This document shows positions 25,764 to 34,715 of a stretch of DNA of 64,000 nt, piece after piece (within the stretch, counting starts at the first letter, position 1; every line of letters starts with the position of its first letter). Origin of the DNA: Streptomyces barkulensis (GTDB lineage: Bacteria > Actinomycetota > Actinomycetes > Streptomycetales > Streptomycetaceae); NCBI RefSeq assembly GCF_002843305.1, contig NZ_PGSG01000089.1, positions 1-64,000 on the forward strand, in the 5' to 3' direction. The notes beneath the pieces were generated by a model. That model searched no databases, was not told the DNA's origin, and was given only the letters and a program-made list of their open reading frames with translations. Position numbers and translations under genes: made by a program.

Positions 25764-25861
25764 GACCCGGCCGCGGCGGCCTCGCGGACCACTGCCCGCA
25801 TCGCGGCGGTGGCGGAAGCCCGGGCCGCGCACCACCGCGGCCCGGACACAGGCGGTACGGA

Positions 25862-26857
25862 TCAGCCCTCGTCGCCCTCGCCCTCGTCCTCGCCCTCGAA
25901 GGCGTCGCCGATCTCGTCGACGACCTCGGCCGCGACCATCCCGCCGGCGACGCCGACCGCGAGCCCGGCCGCGCCCGCGGCGATGGCGGTGCCCATGCCC
26001 GGACCGGAGCGGTGGCCGCCGTGGTGCTCGCCGTGGTGCTCGCCGTGGTGGTGTCCGTAGGGGTCGGCATGGCCGTACCCGCCGTGCGCGGCACGGTGCT
26101 CGACGAGCTGCCGGACCCAGCCGTCCACCTCGGTGTTCCAGTCGCGGACGTCCTGGTGCCCGACGGCGAACCGGGTGAGGGCGTCGTGCCCGCCGGAGAA
26201 CAGGCCGCCGCGCTTGTCGGCCTCCAGCACCACCTCCATGCCACCGGGGTGGGCCAGGAAGGTCACCTCGATCTCGTTGACCGCGTGCGCGTACTGCGGA
26301 GCGGGGGTGAGTTCGACCTCCTGGTAGAAGGGCAGGGCCTGGCCGGTGCCGTGGATGCGGCCGTACTCCAGGTCGGCGGACTTGAAGCCGAACCCGAGCT
26401 GCCCCAGAGCCTGCAGGATCGCCTCCTGCGCGGGCAGCGGGCGCACCGCCAGCGGGTCGAGGTCGCCCTTGTCCTTCGCGCCGGCCACGGCCAGCTCGGT
26501 GCGCACCCCGAGGACGATACCCAGGGGCTGGCCGTACAGCTCGGTGACCGGGGTCTCCCACGGCAGCGTCACGGTGAACGGAACGGCGCGCTCCTCGCCC
26601 TCGGCCAGGCGGAAGCCGCCGGCCACGGTGAAACGCTCGAAGACGATCCCGCCCTCGGACTCGCCCTCCTCGTGCTCGACCTCGACGCGGGCGATCAGTT
26701 CCAGGGTGATGTGCTCGATGTCGAAGTCGGCGCTGCCGCCCTTGAGATGCACCTGCCCGGACAGAGGGCCGCCCGGCAGGGCCGCGCCCGGGTCCAGGAC
26801 CGTGTCCACGGTGGGGCCGCCCACGCCGAGCGAGCCGAGCAGCCGTTTGAACACCAT
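25862..26857 (-). CDS. spo0M: Spo0M/SpoM-family sporulation-control protein
   Basis: The 331-residue protein begins with the arrestin-like Spo0M domain (MVFKRLLGSLGVGGPTVDTV, LSGQVHLKGGSADFDIEHI, VPFTVTLPWETPVTELYG), then a His-rich segment near 265-285 made of HHGEHHGEHHGGH, and ends with a glycine/alanine hydrophobic stretch and an acidic tail. Spo0M affects sporulation in Bacillus by an unclear mechanism. AAAGGAG lies upstream of ATG 26857. The His-rich part is encoded by a 12-bp tandem repeat near 26018-26055 and may bind metal. Confidence 0.9.
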   Translation of the reverse strand: MVFKRLLGSLGVGGPTVDTVLDPGAALPGGPLSGQVHLKGGSADFDIEHITLELIARVEVEHEEGESEGGIVFERFTVAGGFRLAEGEERAVPFTVTLPWETPVTELYGQPLGIVLGVRTELAVAGAKDKGDLDPLAVRPLPAQEAILQALGQLGFGFKSADLEYGRIHGTGQALPFYQEVELTPAPQYAHAVNEIEVTFLAHPGGMEVVLEADKRGGLFSGGHDALTRFAVGHQDVRDWNTEVDGWVRQLVEHRAAHGGYGHADPYGHHHGEHHGEHHGGHRSGPGMGTAIAAGAAGLAVGVAGGMVAAEVVDEIGDAFEGEDEGEGDEG

Positions 26858-26901
26858 CGCGGCGTTCTCCTTTACGTGTGCGTGTGTCTGTGCGTGTGAG
26901 A

Positions 26902-26958
26902 GCCGCGCGGCGCCGCGGCGGGGGAGCGTGGGCTGTGCCGTACGCGGCGCCGCGCGGC
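26902..26958 (-). terminator. Hairpin between HhH gene and spo0M
   Basis: Perfect 16-bp stem (26902-26917 with 26943-26958). It follows the minus-strand HhH-protein gene and precedes spo0M, so it should limit read-through. The GT-rich alternating tract at about 26874-26899 lies in the spo0M leader. Confidence 0.7.
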
Positions 26959-26965
26959 CCCGGGG

Positions 26966-27187
26966 CTACTTGGCGGTGGTGTCCAGCGCGGCCAGCGCCT
27001 GGGCCCGGCGGACGTACTTCAGCCCGGCCAGGTCGGCCACGGTCTTCACGCCGAACGCCTCGTCCAGCAGTTCGCCGTCGCGGTCGGAGACACCCTTGAG
27101 GGCGGAGACGGGTGCCTGGAGTATCTCCGGCAGGGCCTTGTCCGCCCACGCCTTGTCCAGCACCTTGTCCAGGTCGATCGAAGCCAC
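26966..27187 (-). CDS. Small helix-hairpin-helix-like protein
   Basis: The 73-residue protein has a GTG start. The segment APVSALKGVSDRDGELLDEAFGVKTVADLAGLKYVRRAQALA reads like the helix-hairpin-helix core used for non-specific DNA binding (only part of it is quoted in common motifs: LKGVSDRDGELL). It is a conserved-looking small protein; I know no function for it. It lies upstream of spo0M on the same strand, with a hairpin between. Confidence 0.72.
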   Translation of the reverse strand: MASIDLDKVLDKAWADKALPEILQAPVSALKGVSDRDGELLDEAFGVKTVADLAGLKYVRRAQALAALDTTAK

Positions 27188-27636
27188 TTACGCCCTCCCA
27201 GGCTGACGGTGTGTGAGTGAGGTGCGGGTCCGGGCGGAACCGCGCAGGCCGGTCCGTGCGTTGACCGATCGGTCCCGCGGCCCGGTCCCTTCGGGGCGTG
27301 GATCGCCGCGGTGTGCCCTCGCGGAACGCGCGGGCGGCGGGCGTCGCACACGACCTCCTCTTTCTTCTACATGACTGTAGAAGAATAGGGGGTGCCGACC
27401 CCTGATCAGGGCGCACCGAGTCGATCAGAGCGGGAAAGGCCGAAAACGACCCCTGAACGGGCGTCACCTCTTCCCTCCAGCCGCTGTTCATCCCTCACGG
27501 CGCCGACACCCTCCCGGGAAGAGGCTGGGGAGGAGATGAGCGACACCGTCGCATTCGGCCACTTCCGGTGGTCTGTTCGCCGGTGGTCTGGGCATGCGGC
27601 AGAGGACCCCGACGCGTGTGACGAGGAGAGTTACGG
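27188..27636. other. Divergent intergenic region with palindromic operator
   Basis: This 449-bp stretch separates the HhH gene (minus) from the exchanger gene (plus). It contains a perfect palindrome at 27362-27385, annotated separately, and an AT-richer patch around it, which suggests a regulated promoter. A 49-codon frame starting at ATG 27536 with a fair ribosome site overlaps the exchanger start and was not accepted as a gene. Confidence 0.55.
27362..27385. promoter_or_regulatory. Perfect palindromic operator
   Basis: Two 10-bp arms, TTCTTCTACA and its exact complement, flank a 4-bp centre. The inner TACA/TGTA arms recall BlaI/CopY-type operators but with a wider spacing. It is the most AT-rich spot in the intergenic region and is probably a repressor site. 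The cognate protein is unknown; the BlaI-type protein encoded 3 kb away is one candidate. Confidence 0.6.
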
Positions 27637-28671
27637 ATGCTCGCAGCCTGGACCGGATCGTGGAGCCTGGGCTGGAGCATCGTGATCTTCCTGGCGGCCG
27701 CGTCCGTCACCGTGGTGTGCAGCGTCCGGCTCGCGGCGCTGGGCGACACCCTCGCCGACCGGACGGGCTGGGGCGAGGCGCTGTTCGGCGCGGTCTTCTT
27801 CGGGCTGATCACCTCCCTGTCGGGCATCGTGATGACGGCGGTCAGCGCGGCGGACGGCCAGCCCACTCTGGCCTACGGCAACGCGGTGGGCGGCATCGCG
27901 GCGCAGACCCTGGCGGTGGTGGTCGCCGACGCCTCCTATCGGAAGGTCAATCTGGAGCACGCCGCGGCCTCCCTGCCCAACGTGCTGTTCGGCTGCCTGC
28001 TCATCGCCCTGCTCGGCCTGGCGCTGATGGCCTCCTTCGGCCCCGAGGCCACGGTGCTGGGAGTGCACCCGGCCTCACTGGTGCTGGCGGCCTTCTACTG
28101 GGGCGGGATCCGGCTGATCCGCGATCAGGACGAGCCGATGTGGCGGGCGGTCCGCACCCGTGAGACCGTCCCGGACACGCCGGACGAGGAGCGCTTCGCC
28201 GGACGGGGCGACCGCGGCCTGTGGGGGGAGTTCCTGGCGGTCGCGGGCCTGGTCGCGCTGGGCGGCTGGGCCGTGGCCAGGGCGGCCGAGAGCCTGCTGG
28301 AGGTGACCGGGATGAACGCGGGTTTCGTCGGCGCGGTCCTGATGGGCGGGGTCAACGCGCTGCCGGAGACGGTGACGGCGGTCGCGGCGGTACGGCGCGG
28401 GGCGGTGACCCTGGCGATAGCGGCCATCGTGGGCGGCAACTGCCTGGACGTACTCAATCTCGCCATCGGTGACCTCTTCTTCCGCGGCGGCTCCCTCTAC
28501 CACGCGGCCGGCGCCGACCAGCTCTTCCTCACCAGCGCCGCCCTGCTGATGACCACCGTGCTGCTGGGCGGCATGCTGGTGCGGCAGAAACGCGGCTGGC
28601 TGCGGCTCGGATTCGACGGCATCGTGCTGCTCACCGTCTATCTGGGAAGCGTGGCCGTCCTTGCTCTCTGA
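27637..28671 (+). CDS. Sodium/calcium exchanger-family membrane protein
   Basis: The 344-residue protein has about ten hydrophobic helices arranged as two halves. The alpha-repeat-like segments FFGLITSLSGIVMTAVSAAD and GAVLMGGVNALPETVTAVAA, then IVGGNCLDVLNLAIGDLFF, match the ion-binding repeats of the Na+/Ca2+ exchanger (CaCA) superfamily. It would exchange cations across the cytoplasmic membrane. GAGGAG precedes ATG 27637. The upstream palindrome suggests regulated expression. Confidence 0.82.
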   Translation: MLAAWTGSWSLGWSIVIFLAAASVTVVCSVRLAALGDTLADRTGWGEALFGAVFFGLITSLSGIVMTAVSAADGQPTLAYGNAVGGIAAQTLAVVVADASYRKVNLEHAAASLPNVLFGCLLIALLGLALMASFGPEATVLGVHPASLVLAAFYWGGIRLIRDQDEPMWRAVRTRETVPDTPDEERFAGRGDRGLWGEFLAVAGLVALGGWAVARAAESLLEVTGMNAGFVGAVLMGGVNALPETVTAVAAVRRGAVTLAIAAIVGGNCLDVLNLAIGDLFFRGGSLYHAAGADQLFLTSAALLMTTVLLGGMLVRQKRGWLRLGFDGIVLLTVYLGSVAVLAL

Positions 28672-28745
28672 CAGGGAGGCTCCGGCGCAGGGCCGCAGGG
28701 CCGCGCGCCACGGTGTGGCACCGCATCGCGCCCCTTCCGCAGGGC

Positions 28746-29753
28746 TCAGCCCGTCGCGCAGGCGGCGCACGCCGTGGCCCGCTGCGGGTCGTAGCGGCGG
28801 CCGCACGCGCACCGGGGCCAGTCCAGACAGGACGGGCACATGGTGTACGGGGCGGCGACGGGAACGCCACAGGTGCCGTTGCGCCCCTCGCACTCGGGCA
28901 TGGGCCGGTGGGTGACGGCTTCGGCCGGGGTGCGGTCGGCGGGCGTGGCGGCGGGCGCCTCCCCCTCGTCGCCGCCCTCGGCGGCGGGCCGGGGCCGGGC
29001 CCGGCTGCCGCAGTGGGGGCAGGGCAGGTCGGGGTCGCCGGGTGTCCAGCCGTCGTCGCAGCGGGCCGGGCAGCCGCTGGGCGCCAGCAGCCAGACGGCG
29101 ACATGGTCGGGCCGGTAGCCGTCCCCGTGCTCGTCCGCCTCCCCGCTCAGCGGGCGGGAGGCCCAGCCTCCCCACCAGCGGCGTTCGATGCGGGCGGTGA
29201 GCTGGGCGGTGGTGTGGTACCGCAGTTCGGTACGGATGGTGTCGACGGCGGCGGGAGGGGCGGTGCCCCCACAGGCGCGGATGACCTTGTCCGGCAGGGC
29301 GGCGAGGACCGCGCGGACCGGGTCGGCGGAACCCGGGGCGTTCCGGCAGGCGTCGCACTGGCCGTCCAGCCAGGTCCTGGGGAGATAGACCCGCTCCCGC
29401 CGTGTGGCCCCCTCGCCCGGCCTGCCCGTTCTGCCGGGCGCCCGCGACCGGAGATCCCCCCGGGCGGCCCCGTTCCCCGGACGCGCGGGGAGCTGGGCGT
29501 GGCAGGTGCGGCACAGGCCGCGGCAGGCCCGGCACCGGCCGCCCTGGGCGGACGGTGCACCGCAGCCGGGGCACTCGCGGCGGCACACGTCGCACAGGTG
29601 GTCGTCGGGGTGGGGGACGGGCAGGGGACGGCTTCTGTCCTGGCAGCGCAGGCACTTCCCGGTGTCGATGTCACAGGGGGTGGGGAGGAGGGGCATGCCG
29701 GGGCAGGTGCCGCAGCGGACGGCGACGCGCTCTTCGGTACGGCGAAAGATCAT
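28746..29753 (-). CDS. Cysteine-rich zinc-ribbon-like hypothetical protein
   Basis: The 335-residue protein contains more than ten CxxC-type pairs, dense in the first 85 residues (CGTCPG, CLRCQD, CDVCRRECPGCG, CRACRGLCRTC), with another in CDACRN and further pairs at the C-terminus (CPHCGSRA, CPSCLDWPRCACGRR). They look like a series of zinc ribbons around a helical central segment. I do not recognise the family and see no catalytic motif. It is divergent from the ASCH-domain gene. Confidence 0.65.
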   Translation of the reverse strand: MIFRRTEERVAVRCGTCPGMPLLPTPCDIDTGKCLRCQDRSRPLPVPHPDDHLCDVCRRECPGCGAPSAQGGRCRACRGLCRTCHAQLPARPGNGAARGDLRSRAPGRTGRPGEGATRRERVYLPRTWLDGQCDACRNAPGSADPVRAVLAALPDKVIRACGGTAPPAAVDTIRTELRYHTTAQLTARIERRWWGGWASRPLSGEADEHGDGYRPDHVAVWLLAPSGCPARCDDGWTPGDPDLPCPHCGSRARPRPAAEGGDEGEAPAATPADRTPAEAVTHRPMPECEGRNGTCGVPVAAPYTMCPSCLDWPRCACGRRYDPQRATACAACATG

Positions 29754-29933
29754 GCCGTGCTCTTGTCTCCTGTGGGCGGTGATCGGTCCGGTGCCAGAAT
29801 GCCACGCCGCACCGACACCGGGACCGGCCCGCCCACCAGGGCCTTCCGGTCCGGCCAGAGCGTACGATCACGCGAGGAAGCCGCACAGGGCGGTGGACGT
29901 GCCGAGGCGGCGGGGAGACGAGGTGGTGGGCGG

Positions 29934-30326
29934 ATGTGGCCCCGGGTGGACGGCATGCGCGCTCTGGAGCTGGGCACGCCCGGGGGTTTGCGGGCCCGGC
30001 TGAACGCGCTCGTCCTCGCGGGGACGAAGACCGCCACGACCGGCCTGCTCCAGGAGTACGCGCAGGAGACGGAGGGCCTGGAGTACGAGGGTGAGAGGCT
30101 GGCGCTGCTGGACGACCACGGCCGGCGCGTCGCCACCGTCGAGATCACCGGTGTCGAGATCAAGCCCTTCGGCGAGGTGACCTGGGAACACGCTGCCGCC
30201 GAGGGCGAGGGGGACGCCTCCCTCGAGGAGTGGCGCGAGGGCCACCGCCGGTTCTGGGAGCGCATCGGCACCCCGGTCACCGACCGCACCCCCGTGGCCT
30301 GCCTGGCCTTCCGGCTCGCGGGGTAG
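29934..30326 (+). CDS. ASCH-domain protein
   Basis: The 130-residue protein matches the ASCH beta-barrel: LRARLNALVLAGTKTATTGL, then LALLDDHGRRVATVEITGVE and GEVTWEHAAAEGEGDASLEEWREGHRRFW in pieces. ASCH domains are PUA-like and bind RNA; some members hydrolyse modified nucleosides. ATG 29934 follows GAGGTGG. The gene stands alone upstream of glgC with a gap of 295 bp in which I see no gene. Confidence 0.85.
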   Translation: MWPRVDGMRALELGTPGGLRARLNALVLAGTKTATTGLLQEYAQETEGLEYEGERLALLDDHGRRVATVEITGVEIKPFGEVTWEHAAAEGEGDASLEEWREGHRRFWERIGTPVTDRTPVACLAFRLAG

Positions 30327-30621
30327 GGCCGACGGGCCCGGCGTACGGCTCACGACCGTCTGCGTCGCCGGCCGCCGCGGGGAGAGAGGGGCCGCGGGCG
30401 CCCGGGAGATCGACTTTCGCAACCGCGCCGGGTGAGCGACCCTGGAACAGGACGTTCGAGGGACGGGGCCGTACGAGGGCGGGCCCGACCGCCGTGGAGT
30501 TTCCGCCGGGCGTCCCCGGCGGTGCGGGCTCCCGTGCCGAGCCCCTCGCCCGCGAGCCGAAGCCGCTCGACCGCCCCAGGGCACGCGGCCGGGGCGGCGC
30601 GGAGGCGAGAGAGGAGCTGCG

Positions 30622-31842
30622 ATGCGACGCGGCGGACCTTCGGTGCTGGGAATCGTGCTGGCCGGTGGAGCGGGCAAGCGGCTGATGCCGCTCACGGCCG
30701 ACCGGGCCAAGCCCGCGGTCGTCTTCGGCGGAACGTACCGCCTGGTCGACTTCGTGCTGTCCAACCTGGTCAACGGCGACATCCTGCGGATCTGCGTCCT
30801 GACCCAGTACAAGTCGCACTCGCTGGACCGGCACATCACCACCACCTGGCGGATGTCGAGCCTGCTGGGCAACTACGTCACGCCCGTGCCCGCCCAGCAG
30901 CGTCTCGGCCCCCACTGGTACCTGGGCAGCGCCGACGCCATCCTCCAGTCGCTGAACCTGGTCCAGGACGAGCGCCCCGACCACATCGCGGTCTTCGGCG
31001 CCGACCACGTCTACCGCATGGACCCGCGGCAGATGCTGCGGCAGCACATCGACGGCGGCGCCGGGGTCACCGTCGCCGGCATCCGGGTGCCGCGCGCGGA
31101 ATCCTCGGCCTTCGGCGTCATCAAACCCGGCCCGGACGGCCGGACGGTCGAGGGCTTCCTGGAGAAGCCCACCGATCCGCCGGGCCTGGAGGACGATCCC
31201 GACTCCGTCCTCGCCTCCATGGGCAACTACGTCTTCACCACCAGGGCGCTGGTGGAGTCCCTCTTCAAGGACGCCGAGGACGAGAACTCCGCGCACGACA
31301 TGGGTGGCTCCATCCTGCCCATCCTCACCGAGAGCGGCGAGGCGCAGCTGTACGACTTCAACACCAACCACGTGCCCGGCGAGACCGCCCGCGACCAGGG
31401 GTACTGGCGTGACGTGGGCACCCTCGACGCGTACTACGACGCCCACATGGACCTGATCGCCGAGCGCCCGGCCTTCAACCTGTACAACCGCGACTGGCCG
31501 GTCTACACCCACTCCTCCCAGCTGTCGCCCGCCCGGTTCAACGCCGGGGGCATCGCGGGGGAGTCCATCGTCAGCGCGGGCTGCCTGATCCGCGGCCAGG
31601 TGACCCGCTCGGTCCTCTCACCCGGCGTGGTGGTCGAGGAGGGGGCGGTCGTGCAGGACTGCGTCCTCCACGACAACGTGCGCGTTGGGCGCGGCGCGAT
31701 CGTCAGGGGCGCGATCCTGGACAAGCACATAGAGGTGCCGCCCGGCGCCGCGGTCGGGGTCGACGAGCGAAGCGACCGGGAGCTGTACTCCGTCTCGGAG
31801 AACGGCGTGGTGGCGCTGGGCAAGGGGCAGCGCGTTCTGTGA
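30622..31842 (+). CDS. glgC: Glucose-1-phosphate adenylyltransferase
   Basis: The 406-residue protein has the nucleotidyltransferase core (VLAGGAGKRLMPLTADRAKP), the substrate loops (YWRDVGTLDAYYDAH) and a C-terminal left-handed beta-helix (RGQVTRSVLSPGVVVEEGA). It makes ADP-glucose for glycogen, which Streptomyces stores in two phases around sporulation. GAGGAG precedes ATG 30622. Length is normal. It is convergent with the cellulase gene across a bidirectional terminator. Confidence 0.96.
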   Translation: MRRGGPSVLGIVLAGGAGKRLMPLTADRAKPAVVFGGTYRLVDFVLSNLVNGDILRICVLTQYKSHSLDRHITTTWRMSSLLGNYVTPVPAQQRLGPHWYLGSADAILQSLNLVQDERPDHIAVFGADHVYRMDPRQMLRQHIDGGAGVTVAGIRVPRAESSAFGVIKPGPDGRTVEGFLEKPTDPPGLEDDPDSVLASMGNYVFTTRALVESLFKDAEDENSAHDMGGSILPILTESGEAQLYDFNTNHVPGETARDQGYWRDVGTLDAYYDAHMDLIAERPAFNLYNRDWPVYTHSSQLSPARFNAGGIAGESIVSAGCLIRGQVTRSVLSPGVVVEEGAVVQDCVLHDNVRVGRGAIVRGAILDKHIEVPPGAAVGVDERSDRELYSVSENGVVALGKGQRVL

Positions 31843-31853
31843 GACGCGCGCTG

Positions 31854-31889
31854 CCCCGGCCCCGGGCGCGAGCCCGCCCGGGGCCGGGG
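31854..31889. terminator. Bidirectional terminator after glgC
   Basis: Perfect 15-bp GC stem (31854-31868 with 31875-31889) with a 6-nt loop between the convergent glgC and GH5 genes. Confidence 0.8.
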
Positions 31890-31898
31890 TGGTGACGG

Positions 31899-33641
31899 TC
31901 AGGCAGTGGTGCCGGTGACCGAGTCACCGGACTTGGTGACGTGGTAGGTCACCTTCGCTCCGCTCCAGTAGTGGAAGGTGAGCGTCACACGGGCGCCGTC
32001 CCTGACCTCGGCGAAGAAGTCGGACGTCAGAGTGGTGGCGCCGCCCGCGTAGTCGGGTGCGAACGCACGGTCGAACTCCTTGTAGGGCGTCCAGTCGTGG
32101 GGGCCCGCGTTGGTGCCGTCGGCGTACCTGGCCTCCATCGTGGCGAGTCTGTCGCCGCGGAATTCGGTGGGAACGGCGAAGGAGTCCGTCGTACCGGTCG
32201 CGTCGCGCAGGACGGGCGTGTCATGGGTGACCAGGTCGATCCGCCAGGGCACGCCGCGCGAGAACCGCGCGTGCAGCACCGCGTTGGTGCCGTAGGCCCG
32301 GGAACCGCTCAGCCGGGTGAGCGCGGCTGCGGTGATGGTGAGCCGGTCGCCCCGGAGGGTGTAGTCCCTGCCGCACACCAGGGCGGTGGAGCCGTGGCGC
32401 AGCCCGGTGAAGGAGGTGCCGTTGAGGTTCAGGGTGAGCGTCTTGTCGGTGACGGCGTCGCCGCGGGCGCTGAAGACCTGGTCCGAGGAGGCCGTGCCCG
32501 ACCGAGTCCTCCAGCTGGACCTGATCCGGGCGAACAGCTCCGGGTCGTTCCAGCGGAAGTCGGTGCGCCGGAAGTGCTGGCCGTTGTCCCACAGCATCGT
32601 GGTGATGTTCCTGATGCGGGCGTGGTACCCGAGGTGTTCGAAGAACTTCAGCTTCTCGCCCTGCTGGATGGTGCCGGTGTGCCGGTCGAAGCCCAGCAGG
32701 CCGTACTCGCCGAGGATCACCGGGACGCCCCGGGCCACAAAGGTGTCGTGGACGCGGTCGAACGCATCGGTCAGGTCCTTCTGCGCGGTGGCGTCGAAGC
32801 GCGTACCGCCCGCCACGTTCACGCTGAAGGGCCAGTAGCCGTAGTAGTGCACGGTCGCGGCGACGCGGGGGTCGCCGAGGGCGTCGATGGTGTCGGCCAG
32901 TTCGTCCACCCGTGCCTGCTCGGCGGAGGTGTGCAGGGTGGGCAGGACGAGCAGGCGGTCGGCGTTGCCGCCGCCGGACCGGCGCACGATGCGGTGGAAC
33001 GAGGTGTTGAGCTCGTCCAGCAGCTCCGCGTTCCGGGCGTCGTCCTGGCCGCCGTTGAACTGCGGTTCGTTGACGCTTTCGAACACCAGCCTGGAGGGGT
33101 GGTCCCGGAAGGTACCGGCCAGCTGCTCCCAGATGGCGTTGTAGCGGGCGAGCACGCCGGCGCGGTCGGCCGGCATGTCCGCGATCCACTGCCAGGAGTC
33201 GTGATGAATGTTGATCATGACATGGAAGCCGTCGGCCAGCGCCCAGTCGACGACCTCCTCGACACGGTCGAGGTATTCCGCCTCAAGGGCGTGGTCCGGC
33301 GCCGGGCCCTGGTGCCGGCTCCATGTCACGGGAATGCGAATGCTGTTGAATCCCTGTGCCCTGACATTGTCGAGCAGCGTCTCGGTGATACGGGGATTTC
33401 CCCATGAAGTCTCGTCGTCGCCGATGGCATCGAGGGAGTTTCCGAGGTTCCAGCCGGGCTGCATCGCGGCGACCTGGGACATCGCGGCGCTCGAGGCGCG
33501 CTTTCCGTGTCCGGCTCCGGACGCCGCCCGGGCGTCGCCGGTGGCCAGCACGCTCAGCCCGGCGAGCAGCATGACCATGCCGCTCGCCAGCAGGCCGGCC
33601 CACCGGCCGGTCCTCCTTGATCTGTCGCGTAAACCGGACAT
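31899..33641 (-). CDS. Secreted GH5 cellulase with X2 and CBM46 domains
   Basis: The 580-residue protein begins with a signal peptide (basic start, hydrophobic 13-33, cleavage near ARAA at about residue 40). The GH5 catalytic domain (about 55-370) has the acid/base Glu192 in ESVNEPQFN and the nucleophile Glu312 in ILGEYGLLG. An X2-type Ig domain (about 385-480) and a CBM46-like C-terminal domain follow (the last about 100 residues, with FHYWSGAKVTYHVTKSG). This architecture belongs to endoglucanases or xyloglucanases acting outside the cell. AAGGAG precedes ATG 33641. I see no clear CebR box upstream. Confidence 0.92.
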   Translation of the reverse strand: MSGLRDRSRRTGRWAGLLASGMVMLLAGLSVLATGDARAASGAGHGKRASSAAMSQVAAMQPGWNLGNSLDAIGDDETSWGNPRITETLLDNVRAQGFNSIRIPVTWSRHQGPAPDHALEAEYLDRVEEVVDWALADGFHVMINIHHDSWQWIADMPADRAGVLARYNAIWEQLAGTFRDHPSRLVFESVNEPQFNGGQDDARNAELLDELNTSFHRIVRRSGGGNADRLLVLPTLHTSAEQARVDELADTIDALGDPRVAATVHYYGYWPFSVNVAGGTRFDATAQKDLTDAFDRVHDTFVARGVPVILGEYGLLGFDRHTGTIQQGEKLKFFEHLGYHARIRNITTMLWDNGQHFRRTDFRWNDPELFARIRSSWRTRSGTASSDQVFSARGDAVTDKTLTLNLNGTSFTGLRHGSTALVCGRDYTLRGDRLTITAAALTRLSGSRAYGTNAVLHARFSRGVPWRIDLVTHDTPVLRDATGTTDSFAVPTEFRGDRLATMEARYADGTNAGPHDWTPYKEFDRAFAPDYAGGATTLTSDFFAEVRDGARVTLTFHYWSGAKVTYHVTKSGDSVTGTTA

Positions 33642-33859
33642 CGCACTCCTTGCGTTCGCATGGCGGGGTGGTGGGGAAAGGGGGCCGAGTGCGGTCGCTT
33701 TCACCCGCAGAGGCCCGCGGGAATACCGCTTGGTCGTGATGCTGACAGCGGTGGATCAACGGCGCAAGGGCCGGTGTGCGAGGCCGGGGGAAAAACCGTT
33801 CAGCAATATGGACTTCCGGGCAGGAATCCAGACGTTCGACCACCGGTGTTCGACGCGTG

Positions 33860-34456
33860 GTGAATCGTCGAATGGAATTCGACGGTCGGGTCGGCGGCGT
33901 GACCGTCGAGCTCTCCGACGGCACCGGCGGGCGGTTCGACGCGGTCGTCCTGGCCGGCGGGGGCCACCTCGGCGACCTCGGCCGGAGGTTCGGCGTCCGC
34001 CGTGTGGTGCAGGCCAGCCGCGGACACAGCTTCAGCGTCCCGGTGGAGCCGGCACCGGCGGGCCGGTCCACTTCCCCGCCCAGCGGGTGGCCTGCACACC
34101 GCTGGGGGACCGGCTGCGGGTGGCGGGGATGATGGAGTTCCGCCGCCCCGAGGCGCCGCTGGACCGCCGCAGGATCAGGGCCGTCACCGATGCCGCGCGG
34201 CCCCTGCTGGAGGGCGCCGACCTGGAGGCGCGCCGGGATGAGTGGGTCGGCTCCCGGCCCTGCACGGCCGACGGGCTGCCGCTGAGCCGACGGGCTGCCG
34301 CTGATCGGAGCCACCCGCTCGCCGCGCGTCTTCGCCGCCGGAGGCCACGGCATGTGGGGCATCACCCTGGGGCCGGTCACGGGCCGGCTGCTCGCGGAGC
34401 GGGTGGTCACCGGCCGGGAGCCCGCCGAGCTGGCGCCGTTCGATCCGCTGAGGTGA
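33860..34456 (+). pseudogene. Broken FAD-dependent D-amino-acid dehydrogenase (DadA-like)
   Basis: Three pieces in changing frames together match the C-terminal half of DadA-type flavoproteins. They are SDGTGGRFDAVVLAGGGHLG (frame 2), FPAQRVACTPLGDRLRVAGM to SRPCTADGLPL (frame 1), and FAAGGHGMWGITLGPVTGRL ending at 34456 (frame 2 again). The N-terminal FAD-binding part is absent. The first shift, near 34060, is a small indel; the second is caused by a 19-bp tandem duplication (34267-34285 and 34286-34304). No functional product is expected. Confidence 0.85.
34267..34304 (+). repeat. 19-bp tandem duplication in dadA relic
   Basis: Two adjacent identical 19-bp copies. Since 19 is not a multiple of three, the insertion shifts the frame; removing one copy restores DGLPLIGATRSPRVFAAGGH. 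Confidence 0.9.
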
Positions 34457-34715
34457 CCTCCGCCGCACCGCGGCTGAGGGGAGCGGGCCGGGCCCACCGG
34501 CCCGCACAGGCCCACGGCGCCCGGAGCGGGCCGACTGCACACCGCCGCCCGGTGGAAATGGGGCCTGCCCCCGATGGCCGGGGACAGGCCCTTCGGCCAG
34601 GATGAGGGCGACGGCCAGTGATCCGCCGCGCCGCGGCGGCGCCGTACCGGCGACTGCCCGACGCAGGCCGGGTTCTGTTTCCCCGGTGCCCCGCGGGGGT
34701 GTGGAGGGTGAGGTC

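Noticed and set aside
27536..27685. 49-codon frame with GGGAGGAG before ATG
   Set aside because: It overlaps the exchanger start, its composition is not protein-like, and no family is recognised; coding is possible but unsupported.
33866..33884. Inverted repeat CGTCGAAT / ATTCGACG as a cellulase operator
   Set aside because: It lies about 225 bp from the GH5 start and inside the dadA relic; it does not match the known cellulose-repressor site.
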